In this document: piece by piece, positions 1 to 10,392 of the stretch | How the letters are laid out: the number at the start of each line of letters is the position of its first letter | How positions within the stretch are numbered: the stretch's first letter is position 1 | Assembly: GCF_001507665.1 (NCBI RefSeq) | Contig: NZ_CP013910.1 | Location: forward strand, 743,501 to 807,500 | Source of the DNA: Deinococcus actinosclerus | GTDB taxonomy: Bacteria > Deinococcota > Deinococci > Deinococcales > Deinococcaceae | Direction of reading: 5' to 3' | DNA length: 64,000 bases | Position numbers and translations under genes: made by a program | The notes under the pieces: generated by a model | Told to the model about the DNA's origin: nothing | Seen by the model: the letters and a program-made list of their open reading frames with translations, nothing else | The model's database searches: none

Positions 1-698
1 TCGGTGTGCCGCAGCGCCTCGGTGGCCAGCAGCAGCGCCTGCATGGGGCGGCGCAGCTCGTGCGCGGCCATGCCGAGCGCCTCGCGCTGCTGGGATTCGC
101 TCTGCTCGCGCGTGTACCGCTCCTGACCGGCGCGGTTGAGCGCCGCGAGGATCAGGGTGCTGCCCAGCAGGCCGCTCAGCAGCCCCGCCAGGAGCATGGT
201 GCTCTCCATGACCCGCAGGTGGCGTTGCAGGTCGCGGCGCAGGGTCTCCTGATACTGCACGTTCAGGGTATCCAGCGTGGCCGCGATCTCCAGCGCGCGT
301 CGGGTCGCGGCCGGCGAGCGCTGCGCGAGCAGCGCGGCAATGTCGCGCAGCGCCACGCCCGCCTCCTGCTCGCGGTCCGTGAGGTGCGGGTACTGCGCCT
401 GCAACTGGTCGGGCGCGGCGCTCACCTGCGAGAGCACCTGGTCGCGCCGCTCGACCAGGGCGGCGGGCGGCGTGCCGGGCGCGGCTTCCAGCAGCGCGTA
501 CTGCGTGAGCAGCGTCAGCAGCTGCCGGTACTGCCGGCTGTTCCACGCGGCGTCGTCGGACGCCAGGGTGCGGTGAACGGGCAGGAAGGCCGCCACGATC
601 AGGACGCCCGACAGCAGCATGGGCAGCAGCGCCGTCAGCAGGTGCGCGCGGCTCTGCTGCGTCAGGTCCCACAGGGGCGCGCGCTCGGCGTCCGTCAC
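1..698 (-). CDS. Sensor histidine kinase, N-terminal part (runs off the window)
   Basis: Membrane sensor of a two-component system; the ATP-binding catalytic domain lies beyond the window edge. From the GTG at 698 there is a short cytoplasmic start, a first membrane segment (about residues 19-41, core [19 protein letters not shown]), an extracytoplasmic stretch of about 125 residues, a second membrane segment (about 166-184) and then the H-box [13 protein letters not shown] with the phospho-accepting His near residue 213. The frame stays open upstream of 698, so a GTG further up (839 or 875) cannot be excluded. The GTG at 698 is preferred because it places the first hydrophobic segment close to the N-terminus. 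The partner response regulator is not in the window, so the signal is unknown. The gene is divergent from the sugar kinase at 979. Confidence 0.8.
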   Translation of the reverse strand, partial: MTDAERAPLWDLTQQSRAHLLTALLPMLLSGVLIVAAFLPVHRTLASDDAAWNSRQYRQLLTLLTQYALLEAAPGTPPAALVERRDQVLSQVSAAPDQLQAQYPHLTDREQEAGVALRDIAALLAQRSPAATRRALEIAATLDTLNVQYQETLRRDLQRHLRVMESTMLLAGLLSGLLGSTLILAALNRAGQERYTREQSESQQREALGMAAHELRRPMQALLLATEALRHT

Positions 699-978
699 GT
701 TACCGCCGGGCGACCGGCCGCCCCGTACGGCGGTCACAGACAGGGCCCGCGCCCGGCAGGGCGGCCGTCGCGGAAGGGGGAGGCGGGGCAGCACGAACAG
801 GGCCCGCGGGAAGCGCGGCCAGCAGCAGCGCGGCGCCACTGGGCAGCCTGCGGACGTGTGCGGAGAACACACCACGCATGCTAGCGACTGGACGAGGGAA
901 CCCTCAAGGGTCATTCGCGGGCCCCGGCCGGGGTCCGCTGCGCCGTTCGCCCGCCGGACGGTATGCTGCCGGGCGGAC

Positions 979-1934
<956 letters not shown>

Positions 1935-1938
<4 letters not shown>

Positions 1939-2954
1939 GACGCGGTGGGGCCGGCTGCCTGCGCGTCCTGGCGGTGTTCACGCTGCTGCTGTTCGGCGTG
2001 GTCGGCGGGGCGCTGTGGTACGTGCGCAGCCTGCTGGGCCCGGCGGGCGGCGCCGCCTACACCCTGACGGTCAAGCCCGGGGATACCCTGGCGGGCGTCG
2101 CGGCCACGTTGCAGGCGCGGGGCATCGTGAAGAACGGCGACGTGCTGCGCTTCCTGATGCGCCGCAGTGGCACGGCCGGCAGCCTCAAGGAGGGGCTGTA
2201 CGACCTGAACGGCCAGATGACCGCCGAGCAGGTCGCCGCGAAGCTCGCCGGGCCCGCGCGCATTCCCACCGTCAGCGTGACGATCCCCGAGGGCCGGCGC
2301 GTGCGCGACCTGCCCGCCATCTTTCAGAAGGCGGGCTTCGACGGGGCGGCCATCCTGAAGGTCCTGAACGACGCGGCCCTCAGTCCGTACGCCAGCGGGA
2401 AGCAGGCCAACCTGGAAGGCTTCCTGTTTCCGGCCACGTACGACCTGCGGCCCCAGGCCACCCCGGGGCAGGTCGTGCAGACCCTGCTGGACCGCATGAA
2501 CCGGGAATTCACGCCCGAACGGGTCGAGAGCGCCAGGAAGCTGGGCCTGAGCGTGCGCGACTGGGTGATTCTGGCGAGCATGGTGCAGGCCGAGGCCGCC
2601 AACGACGCCGAGATGCCCGTCATCGCCGGGGTGTTCCTGAACCGCCTGCGCGACGGCATGACCCTGGGCAGCGACCCCACCGTCGCGTACGGGCTGGGCA
2701 AGAACCTTCCGGAACTCGACCGCAGCGCCGGGGACTTCACGAAGGACACCCCGTACTCCACCTACACCCGCGCCGGGCTGCCCGCCGGGCCGATCAACAA
2801 TCCCGGTCAGGCCGCGCTGCTGGCCGTGCTGCAACCCAGGCGCACCCTCCCGGACGGCCGGGACGCCGTGTACTTCCTGCACGGCTTGGACGGGAAGATC
2901 TACGTGAACCACACCTTCGCGGAACACAACCGCGACATCGCCCGGTACCGCTGA
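1935..2954 (+). CDS. mltG: Endolytic murein transglycosylase MltG (YceG family)
   Basis: Inner-membrane lytic transglycosylase that cleaves nascent peptidoglycan glycan strands and so helps set strand length. 339 residues: one N-terminal membrane anchor ([20 protein letters not shown]), a LysM-like region ([19 protein letters not shown]), then the YceG domain with ASMVQAEAA carrying the catalytic Glu, and the conserved [19 protein letters not shown] and [10 protein letters not shown] motifs. The start is the GTG at 1935, which overlaps the kinase TGA (GTGA) and has a GGGAGG ribosome-binding site just upstream; an ORF-initial ATG at 1794 lies inside the kinase and is a shadow. A long hairpin follows at 2971. 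Confidence 0.93.
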
Positions 2955-2970
2955 CCACCCCGTAGACCAC

Positions 2971-3009
2971 ACCCAGAGGCCGTGAGGAGTGTTCTCACGG
3001 CCTCTGGGT
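2971..3009. terminator. 16-bp perfect hairpin after mltG
   Basis: The arms 2971-2986 and 2994-3009 are perfectly complementary over 16 bp (ACCCAGAGGCCGTGAG and its reverse complement) with a 7-base loop. No T-run follows, as is usual for many high-GC terminators. It lies 17 bp after the mltG stop. Confidence 0.65.
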
Positions 3010-3108
3010 GCTCCGCCGGGCCACAGGCTTCACGTACCTGTCTGACCTGCAGCTCACGACGTGACAAACTTCGTCATGGGACTGGCCCGCGCCCGGTACA
3101 GTGCGGAC

Positions 3109-3447
3109 ATGATCCTGACAACGCTGCTGGTCGCTGGCCTGGCGGCCGCCGCCGTCCTGCTGCGCCGCGTGCTGGGCGGCGGTGAACGCTACGAGCGGAT
3201 TCCGCGTGGTCCTGGCCGCCGCGACAGCGCGCAGGACGTGTATTGGGAAGCGCGCGTCCTGGCGGTCCTGAACGGCAACCGCGCCGCGCTGGAACGCCAC
3301 GTGCTCGGCAAGCAGCGGCACAAGCCCGGCCTGAAACGCTGGGAACTGCTGCGACTGGTGTACCTGGACGTGACCCGCCACCAGGCCGCGCCCCCCCGCG
3401 AGCGCCGCGCTGCGCCGCGTGGAGGCGTCTTCCGCACGCACTTCTGA
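3109..3447 (+). CDS. Small hypothetical protein with N-terminal membrane segment
   Basis: 112 residues, not recognised. An N-terminal hydrophobic helix (about residues 2-18, ILTTLLVAGLAAAAVLL) is followed by a basic cytoplasmic part rich in Arg and ending in RGGVFRTHF. The central stretch VYWEARVLAVLNGNRAALER is amphipathic. The start at 3109 is chosen over the in-frame GTG at 3061 because a TACAGT hexamer at 3097-3102 sits 6 bases before this ATG, the leaderless pattern seen repeatedly in the window. Confidence 0.6.
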   Translation: MILTTLLVAGLAAAAVLLRRVLGGGERYERIPRGPGRRDSAQDVYWEARVLAVLNGNRAALERHVLGKQRHKPGLKRWELLRLVYLDVTRHQAAPPRERRAAPRGGVFRTHF

Positions 3448-3606
3448 GTGGGCACCCGCTCATCGGCCATCAGGAACAGTGGCGGATGGCCCGTTCCAGG
3501 CCTGAACGCTGCCCACGCCTGACCCCCGGCAGGTGGGGTGCAGCGGGCGTGATGAACTTCACGCGGGCCGACATGTCATTGACGTGCGGGCGGCAGCCTG
3601 CGGCGC

Positions 3607-4230
3607 GTGAAGCGCGTCCTGATGACCTTCCTGCTCGCTACTGTCACCCTGGCCCCCGCCGCCTCGTTCAGTCTGGGCGGGCAGCTGCGCAACCCCGCCC
3701 AGGCGGCTCCGCTCGGCAGCGGGCCGCTGACCGTGCTGCTCACCAACCTGGGGGGCGGCTGGCTGCTCGGCATGGGGCCCCTGAAGGGCGAGCGGTTCAA
3801 CGTGGTCGTGCCGGCCGGGTTCAGGCCCCCCGTGCAGCCGCTGGATGTCTGTGACGGCGTGACCGTGCAGCCCGCCGGGGCCCGCACGTACACTGCCGAG
3901 ACGCTGCTGCTGTTCAGCGCCGCGTCGAACAGTGTCGCGACCCTGGTGCAGGCCGACCACCCTGACACGCCCACGCAGCGCGGGCAGTGGGTGTACAGCG
4001 ACCGCACCGTCACCCTGCGGGGACGCTGCGCGGGCCTGAACACCTACTACAACCTGACGCTGCGGCCCGGCTGGACCGGCGTGACCACCGAGAGCCGCGA
4101 CGGCCGCTTCGAGATCCGCAACGCCACCGTGAACCTGCCGTACTGGGTGCAGCCGGTCCTGACCCGCGACGCCCGCGCGACCTTCCCCGCGCTGTTCAGC
4201 GGTCAGCGCAGCGCGTTCAGGAGCCGCTGA
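3607..4230 (+). CDS. Secreted hypothetical protein
   Basis: 207 residues starting with GTG. A clear signal peptide (MKRVLMTFLLATVTLAPAAS, cleavage near residue 19-21) predicts export. The mature part is beta-rich with two Cys (in LDVCDGVTV and LRGRCAGLN) that could form a disulfide. I do not recognise the family. Its 3' end overlaps the convergent mutL 3' end by 14 bases (4217-4230), so the two stop regions share sequence and there is no room for a separate terminator. Confidence 0.7.
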   Translation: MKRVLMTFLLATVTLAPAASFSLGGQLRNPAQAAPLGSGPLTVLLTNLGGGWLLGMGPLKGERFNVVVPAGFRPPVQPLDVCDGVTVQPAGARTYTAETLLLFSAASNSVATLVQADHPDTPTQRGQWVYSDRTVTLRGRCAGLNTYYNLTLRPGWTGVTTESRDGRFEIRNATVNLPYWVQPVLTRDARATFPALFSGQRSAFRSR

Positions 4231-5887
4231 CGCCCGGCCCGCCGGTCGGCGCGGCGTCCCGCCCGCGCGGCACGTCCCGCGCGCCCCGCCGCCCGAACGC
4301 GTGCGCCAGATCCCGCTCGCCCAGGCGCAGCACCGTGGGCCGTCCGTGCGGGCACGCCCACGGGTGCTCGCAGCCGGCCAGGGCGTCCAGCACCGCCTGA
4401 CCCCGCCCCAGGTCCAGCATCCCGGCCTTCAGCGCGGGCGCACACGCCAGCCGCGCCAGCATGTCCCGGCGCGGGTCCGGGCCGTCACCCAGCGCGCACT
4501 CGACGATCTGCTCGTGCAGCCGGGGCACGTTCAGCGGGGCCAGCGCGGCGGGCAGGGTGCGCAGCCGCGCCAGCCCCGCGCCGAAGTCCTCCAGCGTCAG
4601 GCCCCAGCCCTGCAATTCCGGGCCGCGCTCGTGCAGGCGCGCGAGCTGCTCGGGGGTCAGGTGCAGCAGCTCCGGCTCGGGCAGCTCCGCCGGGGGTGCC
4701 CCGCCCAGCGTGCGGGTCAGGTGCTCGAACAGTGCCCGCTCGTGCGCGGCGTGCGCGTCCACCACCCACAGGTCCCCCTCGCCCTGCGCGAGCAGGTACA
4801 GCTCCTGGTACACGCCCAGCAGCGTCAGCGCCGGGAACGCCGCGTGCCCCGGTGCCGGGGCGGGCTGCGCCGCCGGGCGCAACTCCGGCAGCGCCCGCGC
4901 CAGCGGGTGTGCTGAGAGCGTCGCCGCCACCGCCGCCCGCACCCGCGCCGCCACGCCCGGCAGGTCCGCCAGCGCCACCACCTGCTTCGCCGGGTGCACG
5001 TTCGGATTGTGATCCTCCGGCGCGACCGTCACGTCCAGCACGCACAGCGGCGCCACGCCCGCCGGGAGCAGCTCCCCGTAGCCCTCGATCACCGCGCGTT
5101 CCAGTTCCGGCGGGGCCAGCACCGGCCGCCCGTTCACGCTGATATGCATGCGGTCGCGCCGCGCGCGCGTCAGCTCCGGGCGCGACACCACCCCGCGCAC
5201 GCCCTCGCCCGAGACGGCCAGCACGCGGTTCGCGCTCAGCGGGCCGTACACGCTCGCCACCGCGCCCCGGTGATCGCTGGGCGCGTGCGTCAGGCGCACC
5301 TCGCCGTCCACCGTCAGGCGCCAGTGCAGACCCGGGTGGTGCAGCACGTAGCGGCCCAGCAGCGCCGTCACCTCCCGCACCTCGGAGGCCGCCGGCGCCT
5401 GCGTCCGCAGCCGCCCCGGCAGCCGCGCGAAGAGGTTGCGCACCGTCACGGTCGTTCCCGCCGGGGCGGACGCGCGGGCCACCTGCACGCCCTCACCCTG
5501 CGCGAGCACCTCGCACGCGCCCACCTGCGCCGCCGGGCGCGACACCACGTGCAGCTCACCGGCCTGCGCCGCCGCCCACAGCGCCTCGCCCCGGAAGCCG
5601 AGCGTCGTCACGCCGTCCACCGAACTCGCCTGCGGGGACAGCTTGCTCGTCGCGTGCCGCAGCGGCGCCAATCCCACCGAACCCGCCGGGATGCCCGCGC
5701 CGTTGTCCCGCACCCGCACCAGCCGCAGGCCCCCGCCGTCCACCTCCACGTCCACGCGGGTCGCCCCGGCGTCCAGCGCGTTGTCCACGAGTTCCCGCAC
5801 CACGTCCAGCGGACGCGACACCACCTCACCCGCCGCGATCAGACGCGCCACATGAGCCGGAAGAACATGGATATCAGGCGAGGTCAC
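4217..5887 (-). CDS. mutL: DNA mismatch repair protein MutL
   Basis: Couples MutS mismatch recognition to strand incision and excision. The GHKL ATPase domain shows ELVDNALDAG, VRDNGAGIP and LGFRGEALWA in order. The C-terminal dimerisation domain carries DAHAAHERALFE, which matches the endonuclease motif DQHA(X)2E(X)4E apart from Q to A, plus LACAPALKAG and CPHGRPT, so it looks like the nicking type of MutL. About 556 residues. The GTG at 5887 is preferred to the GTG at 5908 because TACCCT (plus-strand 5894-5899) lies 6 bases before it. mutS is 3.5 kb away on the same strand with an unrelated oxidase between. Confidence 0.95.
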   Translation of the reverse strand: MTSPDIHVLPAHVARLIAAGEVVSRPLDVVRELVDNALDAGATRVDVEVDGGGLRLVRVRDNGAGIPAGSVGLAPLRHATSKLSPQASSVDGVTTLGFRGEALWAAAQAGELHVVSRPAAQVGACEVLAQGEGVQVARASAPAGTTVTVRNLFARLPGRLRTQAPAASEVREVTALLGRYVLHHPGLHWRLTVDGEVRLTHAPSDHRGAVASVYGPLSANRVLAVSGEGVRGVVSRPELTRARRDRMHISVNGRPVLAPPELERAVIEGYGELLPAGVAPLCVLDVTVAPEDHNPNVHPAKQVVALADLPGVAARVRAAVAATLSAHPLARALPELRPAAQPAPAPGHAAFPALTLLGVYQELYLLAQGEGDLWVVDAHAAHERALFEHLTRTLGGAPPAELPEPELLHLTPEQLARLHERGPELQGWGLTLEDFGAGLARLRTLPAALAPLNVPRLHEQIVECALGDGPDPRRDMLARLACAPALKAGMLDLGRGQAVLDALAGCEHPWACPHGRPTVLRLGERDLAHAFGRRGARDVPRGRDAAPTGGPGVSGS

Positions 5888-5937
5888 CCGGTCAGGGTAG
5901 CGGGTCACGCGCCGGTACTTTCTGCCTCAGGTCGCGA

Positions 5938-7326
5938 TCAGGCCGGGTCGGGCAGCACCTTCCCGGGATTCAGCAGGTTCAGCGGGTCCAGCAGGGTCTT
6001 CACCTCGCGCATCAGCTCCACGGCGCCCCCGTGCTGGGCGCGCAGGAACCGCCGCTTGTGCAGCCCCACGCCATGCTCGCCGCTGCACGTGCCGCCCAGC
6101 GCCAGCGTCCGCTCGACCAGCCGCGCGTACAGCGCGTCGATCCGCGCCCAGTCGGCCGAACCGGGCGGCGCGTGGAACAGCACGTGAAAGTTCCCGTCCC
6201 CCACGTGCCCCAGCACGCTCGCGTCCAGCCCCTCCGCCCGCAGGCCGTCTTCCGTGAAGGTCAGGATGTCCGGCAGGGCGTCCAGCGGCACGCACAGGTC
6301 CGTGCTGAGGAACGCCTCGCCCGGATACAGCGCCTTCAGTGCGTAGAACGCGTGATGCCGCGCCCGCCACAGCGCCTCCAGTTCCTCCGGCTGCCGGGCC
6401 ACCCGCACGTCCAGCGCCCCCGCGTCGCGGCACAGTTCCTCGCACAGCGCCCGGACGTCCTCCAGCGCGCCCGCCGAGGCGCCCGCCAGTTCGATCCACA
6501 GGGTCGGCACCTCCGGCTCCTGCAACCCCAGGTGGCGGTTCACGGCCCGCAACCCCCGCGCGTCCATGAGTTCCAGCCGCTCCGGCTGCGCCGACGCGCC
6601 CATCACCGCCGTCGCCGCCCGCGCCGCCGAGCTCACGTCCGGGAACGCGCAGCGCAGCGCCAGCCGCGCGGCCGGCAGCGGCCACAACCGTACCGTCAGC
6701 TCCGTGATCACGCCCAGCGTGCCCTCCGCACCCAGGAACAGGTGCCGCAGGTCGTACCCGGCGCTGCTCTTGCGCGCCCGGCTGCCCAGCGACAGCACCC
6801 GCCCGTCCATCAGCGCCACCCGCAGCGCCAGCACGTTCTCCCGCGTCGTCCCGTAGCGCACGGCCGCCGTGCCGCTCGCGTTCGTGGACGCCATGCCGCC
6901 CAGCGTCGCCTCCGCCCCCGGATCCACCGGGAAGAACAGGCCGTGCGTGCGCGCGGCGCGGTTCAGCTGCGGGTACGTCACACCCGGCTCCACCGTCGCC
7001 TGAAACGCCCCCGGACGCACCTCCAGCACGCGCGTCATGCCGCTCAGGTCCAGGCTCAGCGCGCCCGGCGGCGGGATCAGCTGCCCTTCCAGGCTGCTGC
7101 CCGCCGCGAACGGCACCACCGGCACCCGGAACTCCCGCGCCAGCGCCAGCGCCTCCACCACGTCTGCCTCGGTCCGCGCGAACAGCACCGCGCCGGGCCG
7201 CGCCGCCTCCAGCCCGCTCTCGTCCCGCCCGTGCGCGTCCAGCGCGGCGTCCGCCGTGCTCAGCGCCTCCCCGAACCGCCCCCGGAACGCCCCCAGCGCC
7301 GCCCCACCCAGACCGGTTGTCGTCAT
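5938..7326 (-). CDS. FAD-binding oxidase, GlcD / D-lactate dehydrogenase type
   Basis: Oxidises a 2-hydroxy acid (D-lactate or glycolate type) using FAD. 462 residues: the PCMH-type FAD domain with VVPFAAGSSLEGQLIPPPG, DPGAEATLGGMASTNASG and RYGTTRENVL, then the FAD-linked C-terminal domain ending with the typical GEHGVGLHKRRFL. This is the usual length for single-chain GlcD-like enzymes. No GlcE or GlcF partner is adjacent, favouring a stand-alone D-lactate dehydrogenase. Substrate is inferred from family only. Confidence 0.88.
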   Translation of the reverse strand: MTTTGLGGAALGAFRGRFGEALSTADAALDAHGRDESGLEAARPGAVLFARTEADVVEALALAREFRVPVVPFAAGSSLEGQLIPPPGALSLDLSGMTRVLEVRPGAFQATVEPGVTYPQLNRAARTHGLFFPVDPGAEATLGGMASTNASGTAAVRYGTTRENVLALRVALMDGRVLSLGSRARKSSAGYDLRHLFLGAEGTLGVITELTVRLWPLPAARLALRCAFPDVSSAARAATAVMGASAQPERLELMDARGLRAVNRHLGLQEPEVPTLWIELAGASAGALEDVRALCEELCRDAGALDVRVARQPEELEALWRARHHAFYALKALYPGEAFLSTDLCVPLDALPDILTFTEDGLRAEGLDASVLGHVGDGNFHVLFHAPPGSADWARIDALYARLVERTLALGGTCSGEHGVGLHKRRFLRAQHGGAVELMREVKTLLDPLNLLNPGKVLPDPA

Positions 7327-7359
7327 GCAGTCATTGTGCGCCCGGCAGGAGGACGGTCG

Positions 7360-7768
7360 TCAGGTCTCAGGGGAGTGTGCGAAGAGCCTGGTGAACCGCT
7401 GAGTGCTCAGGTCGAGGTCATACACGCCCGCCTGCTCGGAATACACGTCGGCCACCAGCCGGACACGCCCACCGTCCTGCTGATAGACGGCCTCGAACCA
7501 CCACGTCTCGGGCGGATCGGCCCGCAGGTGAGGGGCTGGGCCGTCCGACGGGTTCACCGAACCGGCGCAGATCCGCCACGATCATCCCACAGCCGACCAC
7601 GACGGCATACGTGTTCTCCCAGGTGATGAGGGCGGCCTCGGGATTGCCGTACATCCAGCCGATCTCCCAGCGTGCCCCGTCCGGACGCTGGACGGTGACC
7701 GTCTCGAACTCGGCCAGGACACTCCAGCCCGCGGCGGTCGCCAGCGTCACCGAGCAGTCAACCGTCAT
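7360..7768 (-). pseudogene. Unknown protein gene split by a frame change, overlapping mutS 3' end
   Basis: Two reading frames look like halves of one protein of about 135 residues. The first (from ATG 7768) reads sensibly to about VADLRRFGEPV, then turns into Arg/Gly-rich nonsense to 7418. The second (from about 7557 to 7360) holds ETWWFEAVYQQDGG and VYDLDLSTQRFTRLF. A +1 change between about 7580 and 7540 would join them; the second frame has a stop at 7582-7584 that limits the junction. The ATG at 7768 overlaps the mutS stop by 11 bases, so translation would be coupled to mutS. Family not recognised. Alternative: two small overlapping genes. Confidence 0.5.
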
Positions 7769-10301
7769 GCACGGCTTCCGCGCCGGTCACCTCGCGCTGC
7801 CAGCGGTGCAGCAGGTCGAGGGCCTGCATGGGCGTCAGCCGCGCGAGGTCCAGCGTGGCGAGTTCCCGCGTGAGGCGCGTGTCGGCGCCCTGCGCGCCCA
7901 GCGCGGTCAGCAGGCGCGCGGCGCGGGTGGTGACGCCCCCGGGCAGTCCGGCGAGGCGCGCGACCTCCACGCCGTAACTCTGGCGGGCCGCACCGGGCAC
8001 GACCTGATGGTAGAAGGTCAGGCCCCCGCTCCCGGCGGCGTCCTCTTCTGCGGCGACGTGGAGGTTCACGAGGCCGGGCAGGTCGCTTTCCAGGCGGGTA
8101 AGTTCGAAGTAGTGCGTGGCGAACAGCGTGTGCGCCCCGGCGGCGTGCAGGTGTTCCAGCGCGGCCTGCGCGATGGCGAGGCCGTCGAGGGTGCTCGTGC
8201 CGCGCCCGATCTCGTCGAGGATCACGAGGCTGGCGTGCGTGGCGCCGTGGAGGATCGCGGCGAGTTCGCTCATCTCGACCATGAACGTGGAGCGCCCGCC
8301 CGCGAGGTCGTCACTCGCGCCGATGCGGGTGTGCACGGCGTCGTACACCGGGAGTTCGGCGTGGTCGGCGGGCACGAACGAGCCGATCTGGTGCAGCAGG
8401 GCGCACAGGGCGGCGGTGCGCAGGTACGTGCTCTTGCCCGCCATGTTCGGCCCGGTCAGCAGCACCGCGCGCCGCGCGGCGTCGAGGTGCACGTCGTTCG
8501 GCACGAAGCGTCCGCCCAGGCTGCGTTCCACGACCGGGTGCCGCGCCTGCACCAGCCGCAGGGGGCCGCCACTGGTGACGGGGCGGATCCAGCCGTGCTC
8601 GGCGGCCACGTCGGCCAGCGCGGCCAGGACGTCCAGTTCACTCAGCGCCCCGGCAGCGTCGGCCAGCGCCTCGGCGTGCGCGGCGAGGCTGTCGCGCAGT
8701 TCCGTGAAGACCTCCTGCTCCAGGCGGCTCGCGGCGGCCTCCAGCCGGGCGATCTCGCGCTCGCGTTCGCGCAGGTCCGGGCGGGTGAAGCGCGCGCGGT
8801 CCTTCAGGGTCGCCACCTGCCGGTAATCGGCGGGCACCTTGCCCAGGTGCGCGCCCGTGACCTCCAGGTAGTACCCGAACACGCTGTTGTACCCGACCTT
8901 CAGGCTGCCAATCCCGGTGCGCTGCCGCTCGGTGACCTCCAGTTCCGCCAGCCACGCGCGGTGCCCGATCGCGGCGGCGCGCAGTTCGTCCAGCTCGGCG
9001 TGGAAACCGTCGCGGATCAGGCCGCCCTCGCCCACGCGGATGGGCGGCTCGTCCACCAGCGCGGCGCGGATGCGGGTCACGACGTCCGGCAGGGCCGACA
9101 GGCGATCACGCACGCCGCCCAGCAGCCCGCCCTGCGCGCCCAGCAGCTCGGTCGCCTCGGGCAGCAGGTCCAGCGTGCGGGCCAGGGCCGCCACCTCGCG
9201 CGGCGCGGCCCGCCGGGTCGAGACCCGCGCCGAGAGCCGCTCCAGATCGTGCGCGCGGTACAGCAGGGACCGCACCGCGCCGCGCAGGTCCGGCGCGCGC
9301 GTGAAGGCCTCCACGGCGTCCAGCCGCGCGCGGATGCTCAGTTCATCCAGCAGCGGCGCGCGCAGCCACGCCCGCAGCCGCCGACGCCCGCCCGCCGTGC
9401 GGGTCTGCCCCAGCACGTCCGTCAGCGTGCGGCCCTGCGGGGACTGCGCCTGGAACAGCTCCAGCGCCCGCACCGCCGCGTCGGGCAATCTCATGTGCGC
9501 GCCCGGCTCGAAGCGCACCACGCGCCGCACCATGTCCAGCCGCCCCTGCTGCGTCACCCGCGCGTATCCCAGCACCGCCCCGCACGCCCGCCGCAGCGCC
9601 CCCGACGACAGGCTGGCGGGCACCTCGCCCAGCGTGGCCCGCAGCGCTTCCAGCGCGTCGCCTTCCTCGAAGCTGGCGGGGGAGAGCATCACCGGGAAGC
9701 GCGCCTGGAAATCCGCCAGCAGCGCGGCGTTCCCCGACAGTTCCGGCGCGAGCAGCACCTCCCGCGCCCGGCAGCGCGCCAGCTCGTCGTACAGGGCGAG
9801 GCGGGTGTGGAACGCCGCGCAGCGGAACTCCCCGGTGCTGACGTCCAGCAGCGCCAGCGCGTACCCGTCCCCGGTCGCCACTGCCGCCAGGTAGTTCTCG
9901 TCCGCGCCCAGGTGCCGCTCCTCGGTCACGGTGCCCGGCGTGAGCAGCTGCGTCACGCGGCGGTCCATCAGGCCCGAACCCGGCTCCTCCACCTGATCCG
10001 CCACCGCCACGCACACCCCGCACCCCAGCAGCCGCTCGACGTGACTGTCCAGCGCCCGCAGGGGAATCCCCGCCATGGGCGTACTGAAATCCCGGCTGCT
10101 CTTGTGCGTCAGCGCCAGCCCCAGCAGCCGCGCGGTGCGCTCGGCGTCCTCCCCGAACGTCTCGTAGAAATCTCCCACCTGAAACAGCAGCAGCGCGTGC
10201 GGCAGCGTCTCGGCCACCTCGTCGCGCATCCGCACGTACTGCTCCAGCATCGGCGGCAGCGCCCCCGACCCGGTTCCCTTCAGGACATTCTGAGCCCGCA
10301 T
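7758..10301 (-). CDS. mutS: DNA mismatch repair protein MutS
   Basis: Mismatch-recognition ATPase. 847 residues from the ATG at 10301. The mismatch-binding FYE motif (in VGDFYETFGED) is at residues 45-47. The ABC-type ATPase has Walker A GPNMAGKSTYL near residue 615, then STFMVEMSELAAIL, Walker B SLVILDEIGRGTST and the switch ATHYFELT. The start is supported by TATCCT (plus-strand 10309-10314) 7 bases upstream; the longer ORF to 10394 would run into the divergent SDR gene. A short unknown gene overlaps the 3' end. Confidence 0.97.
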   Translation of the reverse strand: MRAQNVLKGTGSGALPPMLEQYVRMRDEVAETLPHALLLFQVGDFYETFGEDAERTARLLGLALTHKSSRDFSTPMAGIPLRALDSHVERLLGCGVCVAVADQVEEPGSGLMDRRVTQLLTPGTVTEERHLGADENYLAAVATGDGYALALLDVSTGEFRCAAFHTRLALYDELARCRAREVLLAPELSGNAALLADFQARFPVMLSPASFEEGDALEALRATLGEVPASLSSGALRRACGAVLGYARVTQQGRLDMVRRVVRFEPGAHMRLPDAAVRALELFQAQSPQGRTLTDVLGQTRTAGGRRRLRAWLRAPLLDELSIRARLDAVEAFTRAPDLRGAVRSLLYRAHDLERLSARVSTRRAAPREVAALARTLDLLPEATELLGAQGGLLGGVRDRLSALPDVVTRIRAALVDEPPIRVGEGGLIRDGFHAELDELRAAAIGHRAWLAELEVTERQRTGIGSLKVGYNSVFGYYLEVTGAHLGKVPADYRQVATLKDRARFTRPDLREREREIARLEAAASRLEQEVFTELRDSLAAHAEALADAAGALSELDVLAALADVAAEHGWIRPVTSGGPLRLVQARHPVVERSLGGRFVPNDVHLDAARRAVLLTGPNMAGKSTYLRTAALCALLHQIGSFVPADHAELPVYDAVHTRIGASDDLAGGRSTFMVEMSELAAILHGATHASLVILDEIGRGTSTLDGLAIAQAALEHLHAAGAHTLFATHYFELTRLESDLPGLVNLHVAAEEDAAGSGGLTFYHQVVPGAARQSYGVEVARLAGLPGGVTTRAARLLTALGAQGADTRLTRELATLDLARLTPMQALDLLHRWQREVTGAEAVHDG

Positions 10302-10392
10302 CCCGCGCAGGATAGCCGCCCCCGCACCGGGGATGGAGAGAGGCGCACCCTTGCCCCGGCGGACGATCACGTGAGCGGTGTACCCTCGGCGC

